Positions 8,769 through 17,080 of a stretch of 20,207 nucleotides of DNA are shown here, piece by piece; position 1 is the stretch's first letter; each line of letters starts with the position of its first letter. The DNA lies in assembly GCA_001179505.1 (NCBI GenBank), contig CDMY01000729.1, forward strand, positions 1 through 20,207, given 5' to 3'. The notes under the pieces were generated by a model. That model was not told where the DNA came from, made no database searches, and saw only the letters and a list, made by a program, of their open reading frames with translations. Made by a program: the position numbers and the translations under genes. Source of the stretch: Vitrella brassicaformis (lineage: Eukaryota > Sar > Vitrellaceae).

Positions 8769-9797
8769 ATGTTCATTCAGTGCTTGGTTATGGAGGATGA
8801 TTTCGTTGACGGCTCCTTGGACTCGGATGACGATTTGCTCGCTGGCAACCGTCACGAGTCAGATGATGATTTTGTGCCTGAGGGGTTAAACGAATCTCAC
8901 GAGCCTGAGAGCGATGTGGCAGACCAAGATGCTGAAGATCGTGAAGAGCCTGAAAAGGAGCCGTCTCGAGGGCCAACGGCCCCGACCGGCACCGGCAGAC
9001 CTTGCCGTGTTGCCTGCATTGTAGGCGTCCTGGCCATAATTGCCGCACTTGTCCACTGGTGTGTCAGTTGTGCGAGGACTCGGGATGCCCGAGAGGTCGG
9101 CGGTGTCCTCAATTCAGTCAATATCGGGCTTATCGAAGCCGTACAGCGCAAGGACAGCGGCGTTCAGCAACCACCACTCGCAACAGCTCTCCGGCATCGC
9201 ATGTGGCAGCAATCGCGCTGTGGTTTCCTCGGTCGCTTCGAGAGGATGCAAGACATCGGGCAGGACGAGTGGACGAGTACCAGCTGTGGCGCTCGTCACC
9301 TGTGCATTATGGATGGCCATCCAACGCATCGGGCTGTGAAATACACGAGCTGGGCTGTGATGTGGCCAGCCGTCATTGCAGACAGCATCGGCCGGAGACC
9401 GATTGCGGATGCAATGAAGGTGTTGGACTTTTTGCCGCCATTAGTCACCGCATTTAGGGCGTCTGCAGGGCAGCTTTTCGACGTGTATAGCTTCCAGCAT
9501 GGCCAGAAGGTGCCTTGCCTCCTCGGTGGCGTCCCGATGCAAGTGAATGAATCGTCTTTGTCTTTGTTGATGTCATGTACACACATGGCTGTTTCGTTTG
9601 TTTGTGTCCGTATGCAGCCTCCTATGGCCCAGTCAGTGTTTCGAGACATGACCATTGAGAGGGCCCGCTCGTTTTATCCTGTGAAACTGCGGAGGAGGGC
9701 GCATCCCTCCCGCCTACGAGGTAGGCGCCCGACGGAGAGCATCTTCATTCTAGGTCTCTCAGCCAAAGATAAGATTGGCAGTGTTGTTTCTCGTTAA
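8769..9797 (+). CDS. Unrecognised protein with acidic N-terminus and possible single transmembrane segment
   Basis: This uninterrupted 342-codon frame is much longer than expected by chance at this base composition. I do not recognise a family. The likely start is the second ATG at 8790, which opens directly into an acidic low-complexity stretch (MEDDFVDGSLDSDDD and further D/E/S-rich sequence to about residue 75). A hydrophobic run follows at about residues 85-106 (VACIVGVLAIIAALVHWC), which would make a single-pass membrane protein with an acidic cytoplasmic tail. The remainder is mixed, with several cysteines and a basic C-terminus. A second frame over 9002-9457 contains an exact zinc-knuckle spacing (9011-9052) overlapping the hydrophobic run, so the true product may be spliced or frameshifted. 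It lies just upstream of the copia remnant, and a link to a retroelement gag is possible but unproven. Confidence 0.4.
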   Translation: MFIQCLVMEDDFVDGSLDSDDDLLAGNRHESDDDFVPEGLNESHEPESDVADQDAEDREEPEKEPSRGPTAPTGTGRPCRVACIVGVLAIIAALVHWCVSCARTRDAREVGGVLNSVNIGLIEAVQRKDSGVQQPPLATALRHRMWQQSRCGFLGRFERMQDIGQDEWTSTSCGARHLCIMDGHPTHRAVKYTSWAVMWPAVIADSIGRRPIADAMKVLDFLPPLVTAFRASAGQLFDVYSFQHGQKVPCLLGGVPMQVNESSLSLLMSCTHMAVSFVCVRMQPPMAQSVFRDMTIERARSFYPVKLRRRAHPSRLRGRRPTESIFILGLSAKDKIGSVVSR

Positions 9798-9818
9798 AGA
9801 CAGCATCGAAGAGACATC

Positions 9819-9907
9819 ACTGTTAAATCACTGCATCACTGCATTACTGTACAATACGGGCCTCACTGCAATACTGTCTTTGACAGCAATACTGTTCTTC
9901 ACAGTAT
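9819..9907. repeat. Cluster of ACTGT/ACTGC words ending in a hairpin
   Basis: ACTGT or ACTGC occurs seven times in about 80 bp. The cluster ends in a perfect 7-bp inverted repeat, ATACTGT (9889-9895) and ACAGTAT (9901-9907), with a 5-nt loop. A smaller CTGTC-TTT-GACAG hairpin lies just before it. The function is unknown. Confidence 0.55.
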
Positions 9908-9981
9908 GCTATCGGCCCTTTCTTCTCTTTCTCTTTTTTTCGGTACTCGAGCGCCCCAACCCACCAATGGACCCCTCATAG

Positions 9982-10092
9982 GATAGCTAGACAGTGGCCT
10001 AAATGGGTCTACTTAGCTATCGGCCCTCGGCCGGACCACTCCGAGGGCCTTGTCTTTGCTTCTCGATCGAGGAGAAACGCATGGGGTTTCTC
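9982..10092. other. Run of three perfect inverted repeats (possible structured RNA or element end)
   Basis: Three foldbacks follow each other closely. GATAGCTA (9982-9989) pairs with TAGCTATC (10014-10021). GGCCCTCGG (10022-10030) pairs with CCGAGGGCC (10041-10049) over a 10-nt loop. GAGAAAC (10072-10078) pairs with GTTTCTC (10086-10092) over a 7-nt loop. A competing TTCTC/GAGAA pairing exists around 10060-10076. A pyrimidine-rich stretch follows. It does not fit a tRNA, and I do not recognise a known RNA. It could be a non-coding RNA, a transposon end or an untranslated region. Confidence 0.45.
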
Positions 10093-10369
10093 ATGCCTTT
10101 TCGGGTTCTTTCACACGTCAGCTTCTGTTCGTCTCGATCTTTCCCCTCCCCCCCGTCATTTGTCAGCAAAAGAGCCCTGCCACTTGGGACGTGCGCGACA
10201 CCAAAATAAAAAAGGCAGGCACAGGGCGTGGCAGGTACGAAAAGGCGATTGGAAGGGAGGCATGCAGAAATGCATGAAGGGAGACAGACTGGGATAGAGG
10301 GAGGGACGGCCAAGAAAGACACAATATACATGAATGCTACACCGGTGAAGGCACAAAAAAGCTGACAAC
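10093..10369. other. Non-coding stretch upstream of the copia remnant
   Basis: No gene, no LTR and no primer-binding site are recognised. The stretch is pyrimidine-rich at first and purine-rich (GGGAGG-type) from about 10240 to 10310. It shows no similarity to the LTR-like sequence starting at 13426, which indicates that the copia element is truncated at its 5' side. Confidence 0.45.
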
Positions 10370-11240
10370 GTGTTAAAAAGCCCTATGGTGCGACACAAGC
10401 AAGGGCGAGGAGCAGCGGACCGGCAACACAAGCGACTAGCACGCCTCAATCACCGTGACATGGATCTGCTGCTGCTTAGGCAGCCTTCAGGCACCTCGGT
10501 GAAGGGCTGCCTGTGTTCGACATCCCTCCATCCAACTGCAAATACGTTGGGTGCCTGAAGGGTAAAATGACAGAGAATCCGCACAATGAACCAGGCACTA
10601 GGGCGACACGCAAGCGTCAACTAGTGCATCGCGACATCTCCGGACCACATCGAAGATCTGTTCTCGATAGCTATCAATACTATATGGTCTTCGTGGACGA
10701 GTACTTTCGTCGTGTCTCTGTGATATCTCTCAGGCGTCGATGCGATGCAGGCATAGGCCTGAAGCGATACATCGCGAAGGTCAGACACATCGAAGAGCTG
10801 AGATGTGACGGAGCCAAAGAGCTGGTAGAAGGCAATCTGCTGCATGCTGCCGCCCAGTTCGGAATCGCCAAGCAATTCAGCGTCCCGCACGTCCATGAGC
10901 AGCTAATGGCGTGGCTGAGAGGATGATACAGACGCTGAACAACACGGCAACATCGATGCTCGTAACGGCGAATCTGCCGAGGGGGTTCTGGCCGTGGGCT
11001 GTGCAAGCAGTCGCAATCGCTGTCCCTGCAGAAGCAACAAAGGGAACAAAACACCATATGAGATGTAAAAAAAGTTCAAACCTGACCAGCGCAAACTGCG
11101 TGTGTTTGTTTGGATGTTTAGCCTACCCGTTTGTGCGGAAGCATCAGCGAGCCACGAAGTTCAGTCCCAAGTGTGACGCAGCGATCTTCGTTGCTTATCA
11201 TTCACAGATGAAAAGACGGATACCTCTTCTGGATACCGTC
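10370..11240 (+). pseudogene. Copia pre-integrase and integrase remnant
   Basis: The pre-integrase region has LARLNHRDMDLLLL (about 10430-10480) and, after a frame change, a CKYVGC-KGK zinc-type end (about 10535-10565). The integrase core shows its first aspartate in HRDISGP (about 10628-10648), the YYMVFVDEY strand, and the second aspartate in RCDGAKEL (about 10802-10825). Two extra bases near 10903 shift the frame just before the part with the catalytic glutamate, which continues as VAERMIQTLNNT in another frame. Downstream, a further shift and a TAA near 11066 break the region leading to the FGCLAYPFV block (about 11110-11140). It cannot encode an intact integrase. Confidence 0.85.
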
Positions 11241-11640
11241 GAAAAGACAAATAAAGGTCACAAACATAGCCACCTTCTTTGCACATATGTTCAATCTGCA
11301 GAAGGGTGTCAATCCATACCTCCTACCGGTTCGAGAGGGGGAAGGAAATGGCGACACACATGGGCAGGACGGTCACGAAGCGCCAGACGCCCAAGAAGCG
11401 CCAGACGCTCAACCGCAAGACCAGCAGCCCATCGATGAAGACGCCTTTGACGCACCACAACTGCCACAACTAGCCCCTGAAGGGCCACTCATGCAGGGAG
11501 CTGACGAACACGAACTCGATCAAGCACCACATCCCCATGAGAGTCATGAGAGTGAGCAGATGGACGGTCAGGCGCACGATGAGGGCATGCACACGGGTTT
11601 GAACCAACGACTTGGCTGTTGATGTGGAAGGAAATCTAAC
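11241..11640 (+). pseudogene. Copia pol linker between integrase and reverse transcriptase
   Basis: The open frame at 11287-11622 encodes a proline-, glutamine-, aspartate- and histidine-rich low-complexity stretch (repeated EAPDAQ, QLPQLAPEG). Such acidic low-complexity linkers are common between integrase and reverse transcriptase in copia polyproteins. Placement between recognisable integrase and RT blocks supports the assignment; the sequence itself has no diagnostic motif. Confidence 0.6.
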
Positions 11641-12600
11641 CAACAAACACCCAGAATGTCCTCGTAGATCTGGTCGTAAGCGCCAATGGAACACACAAAT
11701 TGAACGCGACTTCATTTCTGCCCATGCGGACCCTGAAAGCGAACGGCAGAGAGATCGGTGCTCAGAGAGCGCATCTGGTGCCTCTTCGGTGTTGTTGAGG
11801 AAGCGGTCGACACATGAACCAAAGGCCTGGACGCAAACAAAGACGCAAAGGCAGAGACATGTGCTTTCTATCTGGCAAAACCAACGAGAGAGTGGTTGCC
11901 TACGCTACAGATGATGACGACGGCGTGTATCTCTTCATTGCTTGGAGATGAGCCGCGAACGCACAAAGAGGCCATGACCTGCAGGAAGATACTGCCCAGC
12001 AAGTGGGTCTTCAAGGCACGTATCGTGATCAAGGGATACGCACAAGACCCAAAAGAAGTCACACAGACCTTCTCACCCACACTGTCGCAGGTCGCTATGC
12101 GTGTCTTCCTTGTGTTGGTTCTCTTAGCTGGTAGTCGCTGTATCAATGCGATGTTAATGTGGCGTTCCTCAACTCCCCTCTAGACCGACGTGTCTTCATG
12201 AACTGCCCTGACGGATACGAGAAGCCCGGCATGGTGTGGATGCTTAAGAAAGCTGTCTACGGTCTCAAGGAAGCACCGAGGGCCTAGCACGTGACTCTGG
12301 TCGACTACTTGAGAAGCATCGGATTCACACAGAGCAGCGTCGACGTCGACCCGTGCATCTTCACACATGACGAGAGGGGACTATGGGTGGTGGTTGTTGT
12401 GGACGACATGCTCTACTCACCTGCAGTGGGCCGAGAGGCTTAACGCCGATGTCCGGCAAGTTCGGCATCAAGGACCTCGGACATCCCGATAGGTTCCTGG
12501 GCATGAAGGTCACCTACGAAAGAAAAGAACGCATCCTGGCACTCTCACAAGAGGAGTACGTGCAGAAGCTCATCGAGAGGTTCAACATGTGTGATCGAAG
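11641..12600 (+). pseudogene. Copia reverse transcriptase remnant
   Basis: An RRSGRKRQ motif (about 11660-11685) typical of the sequence before copia RT is followed by EPRTHKEAM (about 11950) and KWVFKARIV. The spacing is far shorter than in the family, implying an internal deletion around 11985-12030. TFSPTLSQVAMR, FLNSPLDRRVFM, AVYGLKEAPRA and the catalytic VVDDML (12395-12412) follow in order. A frame change occurs near 12145, a TAG stands at 12285-12287 where the family normally has tryptophan after PRA, and another frame change follows 12420. The C-terminal part continues with FGIKDLGHPDRFLGMKV (about 12460-12510). Confidence 0.87.
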
Positions 12601-13347
12601 GGGACAGATACCTTGCCGTCTGATGTCAAGCTCTCCAAAACAATGGAACCTACAACAAAGGAGCAGCACGACCACATGAGCAAAGTGCCATATCGCGACG
12701 CCGTCGGCAGCTTACTGTACTCCACAGTGACGCTCAGACCCGACATCGCCTACGCAGTCAAGGACTGCGCCATGTGCTACAACTGTGCCGGCAAGCGCCA
12801 TTGGGAAGCTGTCAAGCACATCATCCGGTACCTCAGGGAGACAGCGACAAGAGCGTTGACCTTCAGAAGACCAGCAGACGAGAGCGTGAAGATCCTCGCC
12901 TACGCTGATTCCAGCCATGCTGACCTGGAGAATGACAGGAGCACGGGAGGCTACGTGATCTACCTTTGCGGCAATCCCGTCGCCTGGCGGTGCAAGAACC
13001 AGCCAATCGTCGCGGCGAGTGTGCACGTGAGATTGTTCATACCCAGCAGCAGGCATTCAGCACCGACTCGGAGAGAACGACAATCCTGGTGGACAACAGA
13101 GGAGCACAGTCAGTCTCCTACAACACAGAGATGTCTGATAGGACCAAGGCCATCCGCGTATCACCTGGTGCGTGAGAAGGTCGAGGCGGGCGAGGTGGAG
13201 GTTGGTTGGATCCCATCCGCTGAGAATGTGGCAGATGTGCTCACCAAGAACCTGCCTGCAGGCAAGCACACACCAGTGACAATCTGTCACTACTCACGAG
13301 GATGGATGGATGTGAAATCTGATGAGGAATCCGATATGGATACATGA
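12601..13347 (+). pseudogene. Copia RNase H remnant
   Basis: The frame at 12613 gives PYRDAVGSLLYSTVTLRPDI, HWEAVKHIIRYL, and the RNase H start ILAYADSSHADLENDRSTGG (about 12893-12950), then GNPVAWRCKNQPIVA. The next family block lies in two other frames: DNRGAQSV and DRTKAIRV (about 13090-13155), then YHLVREKVEAGEVEVGWIP and NVADVLTKNLP (about 13160-13260). At least two frame changes therefore break the domain. The last frame ends at 13347, shortly before the polypurine tract. Confidence 0.87.
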
Positions 13348-13410
13348 GGGGAGGCAGCAGGTCTGATGTAGATCTGCCAGATGGCATCACTCTAGGCTTC
13401 GTAGAGGGTG

Positions 13411-13810
13411 TTGAGTGAGAGGGGGTGTCGAAGGACCGAGCTGAGCCTGCTACGGGAAACGAGCAGCAGAGCCTGCCGGAATTCCGGCTGGGCTAGGTTG
13501 CTTCGTGAAACGGAGCAACTTCCCCAACGCCATAGCGTTGAACACACTGGGTCTTTCCAAAAGAAAAGGCTCTGACTCCATCTCCTTGGTCATCAACTAC
13601 TCTACGAGCAACTTGAGCACGCTATTTATCCGACAGACCGGCTCCAACAGGCCTTCAGCAGTAGTCAGACATCTCTCGCACTTCTATCCTTCTAACCCAT
13701 ATTTAGCTGACCCGCTCTCTTCTCTATATGGACACTCACTGCATTCCCATCCGTCGACGTATTAATTACCAATGAAACACGCAAGGACACACACAAGCAT
13801 GGACACGACA
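13411..13810 (+). repeat. Polypurine tract and probable 3' LTR of the copia element
   Basis: TTGAGTGAGAGGGGG (13411-13425) looks like a copia polypurine tract and is followed directly by TGTCGAAGG at 13426, a typical LTR start. Two right ends would give short TGTCG..CGACA terminal inverted repeats: 13635 (210 bp) and 13810 (385 bp). I cannot decide without a second LTR copy, and none is present in the window. TATTTAT and TCTATATGG words inside could be transcription signals. Confidence 0.6.
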
Positions 13811-13944
13811 AAAGCTTTGTGTTCAGATGCTATGGATACACGGATCAATGGCGCACACACGTGAATGCGACGAGACCCGCATACCGGAGCACACATGTGG
13901 GACACATGTGGGAGCATATGTGTATGAGCTGGAATAGTGCGTCC

Positions 13945-14190
13945 CGGCCATCAGCACGGTGACAGAAGGCGGCAATGCGGCCAAACGAAACATCAACACA
14001 CCTGCCAGGCAAACACAGGAGCGCTCAGACGAATAGATCTGTGTGCCGGAATCCTGCGTGACGGCCATCAGCTCACCGTGCAGTAGAGAAGGCGGCAATG
14101 CGGCCAAACGAAACATCAACACACCTGTCAAGCAAACACAGGAGCGCTCAGACGAGTACATTCGTGTGTCGGAATCCTACATGACGGCCA
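13945..14190. repeat. Tandem duplication, unit about 117-123 bp
   Basis: Two units starting CGGCCATCAG at 13945 and 14062 share GAAGGCGGCAATGCGGCCAA, AACATCAACACACCTG and GGAGCGCTCAGACGA blocks in order. They differ by a short indel after the start, so the local period is 117 or 123. A third start (GACGGCCATCA at 14183) leads into repeat copy C. Smaller repeats (ACACATGTGGGA twice) lie at about 13891-13914. No coding role is seen. Confidence 0.8.
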
Positions 14191-14201
14191 TCATTCAGTC
14201 A

Positions 14202-14377
14202 GTCTGTCGTCGACGCGCTCTGTTCTGCCTCTGACCATTGGCTTATAGAAGCTGACCTTTTGCAGCCCCCTCCCCCATTCAAGGGGGAGGGAGCGACTTT
14301 GCGTTGTCCGCATCACCACCTCCCTTTGCTGTCTGCGCCCTCTCTTCACAAGTGCAGCCGATTTTTGGTTTCTCGGC
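14202..14377 (+). repeat. Dispersed ~180-bp hairpin repeat, copy C
   Basis: This is the best-preserved copy of the repeat also found at 713-890 and 8017-8199. It has a perfect 9-bp hairpin: CCCTCCCCC (14268-14276), loop ATTCAA, and GGGGGAGGG (14283-14291). It directly follows the tandem duplication at 13945-14190. Confidence 0.78.
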
Positions 14378-14635
14378 CACCATCGTCGTTCACGAGCAAG
14401 CACCTCTTCATTCGGCTTCCCCAGGTCTTCAGAATGGCCGCCAAATCGCCTCACACGATGCTCATCTGCCTTTTGATGGATACCCTAAACCTCAACCACT
14501 GGCCACTAACGATCACTGGTCTAGTGTGTACCCTTTCGACCTTTACAAGGTGTCCCTTTCCGATCGCCTTCCGTTACGAGAGGGCCCCTACCCCCTCGTA
14601 CCCGTTCGTCGACCCGCGTTCGCGGGAGGTTCCAT

Positions 14636-15309
14636 CTACCAGTCTTTCGCATATATTCTATCGAGACGGTACTGCCTCTTAGTGGCTTTTTGGTATCTCC
14701 TCAGCCGCTTCATCTCGCGCTGCAGGTCATCGCTGTAGGGCTCCATTAAATGTTTCTCATCGACCATCCGCAGGATAGCGACCCCTTCGGACTTCACTCG
14801 AGACAGCATCACAAAAATTCCACACTCCGATCACCCAGGGTTAAAGTCCATGATAAGCCGGTTTTTGGTTGCCCTTTGCGGTTTCCAGATGGTTAAAGCA
14901 TAGGATGGCCCCATGGGCAGCTGGTAGTGGTACCACGGTGGTACCATCGCCACACGCTCATCGTTTGTAGTGGGGATGGCGCTAGCCGGAGCGCTGATGT
15001 CAAATGTCGCTGTCTTTGGGAAGATAGGTGAAAGAGGCTTGACTGTCGCTGTCGACTGGGTAACAACTTTTACGTCACCCTCGGTGAGCGGTGGATGGCT
15101 GCCTTTTGCAAGCTCGACGTACAGACATCGGTACACCATTGGTCACTGGCTTGCCACACGCCCGAAGGGAAGGACGCTCGACGAAAAAAGCCATAGCTAC
15201 CGTTGTTAATGTCCAGCTCCGTCGCTTGGTCGCCCTCGATGAGGGGCACCAGCTGAGGGCGACCGTAGACCGCTGACTTCGAATGGTAACATCCGTTTTC
15301 TTGTGGCAC
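14636..15309 (-). pseudogene. Decayed coding remnant of unknown family
   Basis: On the minus strand, 15309-15070 is open and includes YGRPQLVPLIEGDQATEL. A second frame from 15139 to 14636 is open apart from one TGA at 14831-14833. It contains WYHYQLPMGPSYAL, RLIMDFNPG, then after the TGA ECGIFVMLSRV and a highly charged C-terminus (EMKRLRRYQKATKRQYRLD). The change of frame and the stop could mean decay or an unrecognised intron. Open frames also exist on the plus strand (14260-14738), so the strand is not certain. I do not recognise the family. Confidence 0.35.
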
Positions 15310-15983
15310 CAGATCGAAGAATCAGCTAATCCTCTTCAATCGCATAAGAATAAGCTGAGGATGCGGCTGACAGCGTCGTCGATCCGTTACATGGTGTTGT
15401 TACAATGTCCCGTGTATACCTCCACGTCGTCGATTCGCGAATGTCCCGTCTGTGGAGGTATTTGCTTACGCTTGCACTTGGCCGCCGTTCTGTCCCCACA
15501 TCGCCGCCCCCTCACTGAGCCAGTGTTTGGCAGTAGCTGGAATAGCTATCGATTATTGGGGTCGCCGGGGAGGCCTTGAGGTACAGGGGCTATTTAGGTT
15601 TGAGTCATGCACGGCGCAGGCACGTGATTTGCAACTGACATGGCCCTTCATCTCCCCATCTGGACATAGGACACGAACCGTGTTGTTACGAGCTGGCATT
15701 TTGAGCCGAACAAGAGACTGAATTCAAGCACCATTTGTTCCCGTCTCCGGCTCATTCTCAGTGAAGTTCTCAGGAGAATCATACGCTTCGCTGAAAAAGG
15801 GAGGGAGGTGTTCTAGCAGCACCGACCTCGTCCGGCACCAGACACACAGAAATCCGGTCGAAATGAGCTGTGGACGTGTGTGTGTGTGTGGCTGTGCCAC
15901 CCATGCGAACGAGAGACGTCTGAGCCGAATTTGTAGTGTGGCGACGGTGCAAGTAACGACATGAGTACTATGGATGGATTACA
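15310..15983. other. Intergenic region, no supported gene
   Basis: Open frames here are short and lack motifs or splice structure. A GTGTGT microsatellite lies at about 15876-15890. Nothing else stands out. Confidence 0.45.
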
Positions 15984-16054
15984 TGTTGAGTGTAGTGTAT
16001 CTGTTGAGTGTAGTGTATCTGTGAGTGTAGTGTATCTGTTCAGTGTAGTGTATC
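15984..16054. repeat. Tandem repeat, 18-bp unit, four copies
   Basis: Units are TGTTGAGTGTAGTGTATC at 15984-16001 and 16002-16019, a 17-bp variant lacking one T at 16020-16036, and a variant with C for G at 16037-16054. The neighbouring sequence is not repeated. Confidence 0.95.
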
Positions 16055-16285
16055 TGTGTAGGTAGAAAGCAGATGATACATGGAAAGTCGGCACATGCGG
16101 ACGGGCACGATTCTGGGAAGCACACGACAGATGGATGGCCGGAGGAAGACATGGCAAGGCGCAGCTAACACGAGCGGCCCAGACTACCACGAGAACAAAG
16201 GGCGCCTTCCGCCGGTGAAGCAGCAGCGGTTTCATGCAGCACCCTAGCCGGTGAAGCATAGTGCGAGCTTTTGCGAGCTAGATTC

Positions 16286-16345
16286 AGGATCGAGGGCATT
16301 TAGGATCGAGGGCATTTAGGATCGAGGGCGAAAGACTTTCGAAAG
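16286..16345. repeat. Tandem repeat, 16-bp unit, about 2.8 copies
   Basis: AGGATCGAGGGCATTT occurs at 16286-16301 and 16302-16317, with a partial copy at 16318-16329. It is followed by a short direct repeat CGAAAGACTT at about 16328-16349. A GCGAGCT word is repeated just before the array. Confidence 0.92.
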
Positions 16346-16349
16346 ACTT

Positions 16350-17080
16350 GGCCGTCCTGTCGCTATTGCTTCTTCAAATCAGATTTTTTCGACAAACTTG
16401 ACAGAACCGTTGACTTTGACAGATTTCTCGTTTTCTTTGCATATGATGGACATAATCGTTAATGTGTGTGCATCCCCCGCCACCCTGTGTGGCAGCTTTC
16501 ACTGAAGAGGCGTGCACAAGCAACCTCAGCATCAACAAAGAGAGACATCACCCCCACATTGCGTCCAAGTGACTCAGGTGAGCATCAAGCTTACGCACTG
16601 ACTTCATAGTGCGAGAACCTTAAGCGAGGGTAAGCACAAGCGACACATCACTGACAACACAGTCGCACCAAGCGAGCGACAGACACGCGTCGCGACAGGA
16701 CGCCAATCAACCGAACACCAACCACACCAACCAAGGAGGGAGCCCTCGTGCAGTGTGTGCATTCATGTTCGGTGTCAAAAGTCACTGTCCAGGTTATTCA
16801 CGAATCTCGAGTCCAGACAACATGCCAGTCCCGTGAAATAGTGTCACCTGGGCACACACGTGTGCGTCAAATGGCGGACAGACTTACAGGCCACCTGAGT
16901 GTCCATGGTGTCCACCTGGACAGGCCTGTCCTCTCTTCGTGTAATGCGACAGATATTCAAGTACGGAGGGATCGCTTACATTTTTTGATCGCTTTTGATC
17001 GTCGTAAGCATAACAGTGTCTGGAGGGTGCTCATTATTCTCCCTAACGAGATCCTGTGTTCATTTTCTGTATTCTCGGGG
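16350..17080. other. 5' flank of the GH1 gene
   Basis: No separate gene is seen. The GH1 frame stays open upstream to 16748, but that extension has no recognisable sequence and would place the signal peptide internally, so it is probably leader. A promoter is expected here, but no clear TATA box or initiator can be assigned. Confidence 0.45.

Larger units (their letters stand above)
10370..13810 (+). mobile_element. Decayed Ty1/copia LTR retrotransposon, 5'-truncated
   Basis: The order pre-integrase, integrase, reverse transcriptase, RNase H, polypurine tract and LTR start is that of the copia superfamily. Only part of pol and a 3' end remain: I find no gag, protease, 5' LTR or primer-binding site in continuity. 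The pol sequence is spread over at least six reading-frame changes and contains in-frame stops, for example TAA near 11066 and TAG at 12285-12287, so the copy is dead. The right boundary is uncertain (13635 or 13810, see the LTR entry). It separates the ASST pair from the GH1 gene. Confidence 0.88.

Noticed and set aside
9290-9400. HRAVKYTSW in the unrecognised ORF resembles YRAMKYPWW and YRAVKADW of the ASST genes
   Set aside because: The match is a few residues, and nothing on either side fits the ASST order.
9982-10092. Possible tRNA gene in the hairpin run
   Set aside because: No T-loop or D-loop consensus and no cloverleaf spacing.
14831-14833. In-frame TGA as a selenocysteine codon
   Set aside because: No selenoprotein context or recognisable downstream element; decay or an intron is simpler.
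16748-17080. Upstream extension of the GH1 frame to 16748
   Set aside because: It has no recognisable sequence, and the ATG at 17081 starts a normal signal peptide.
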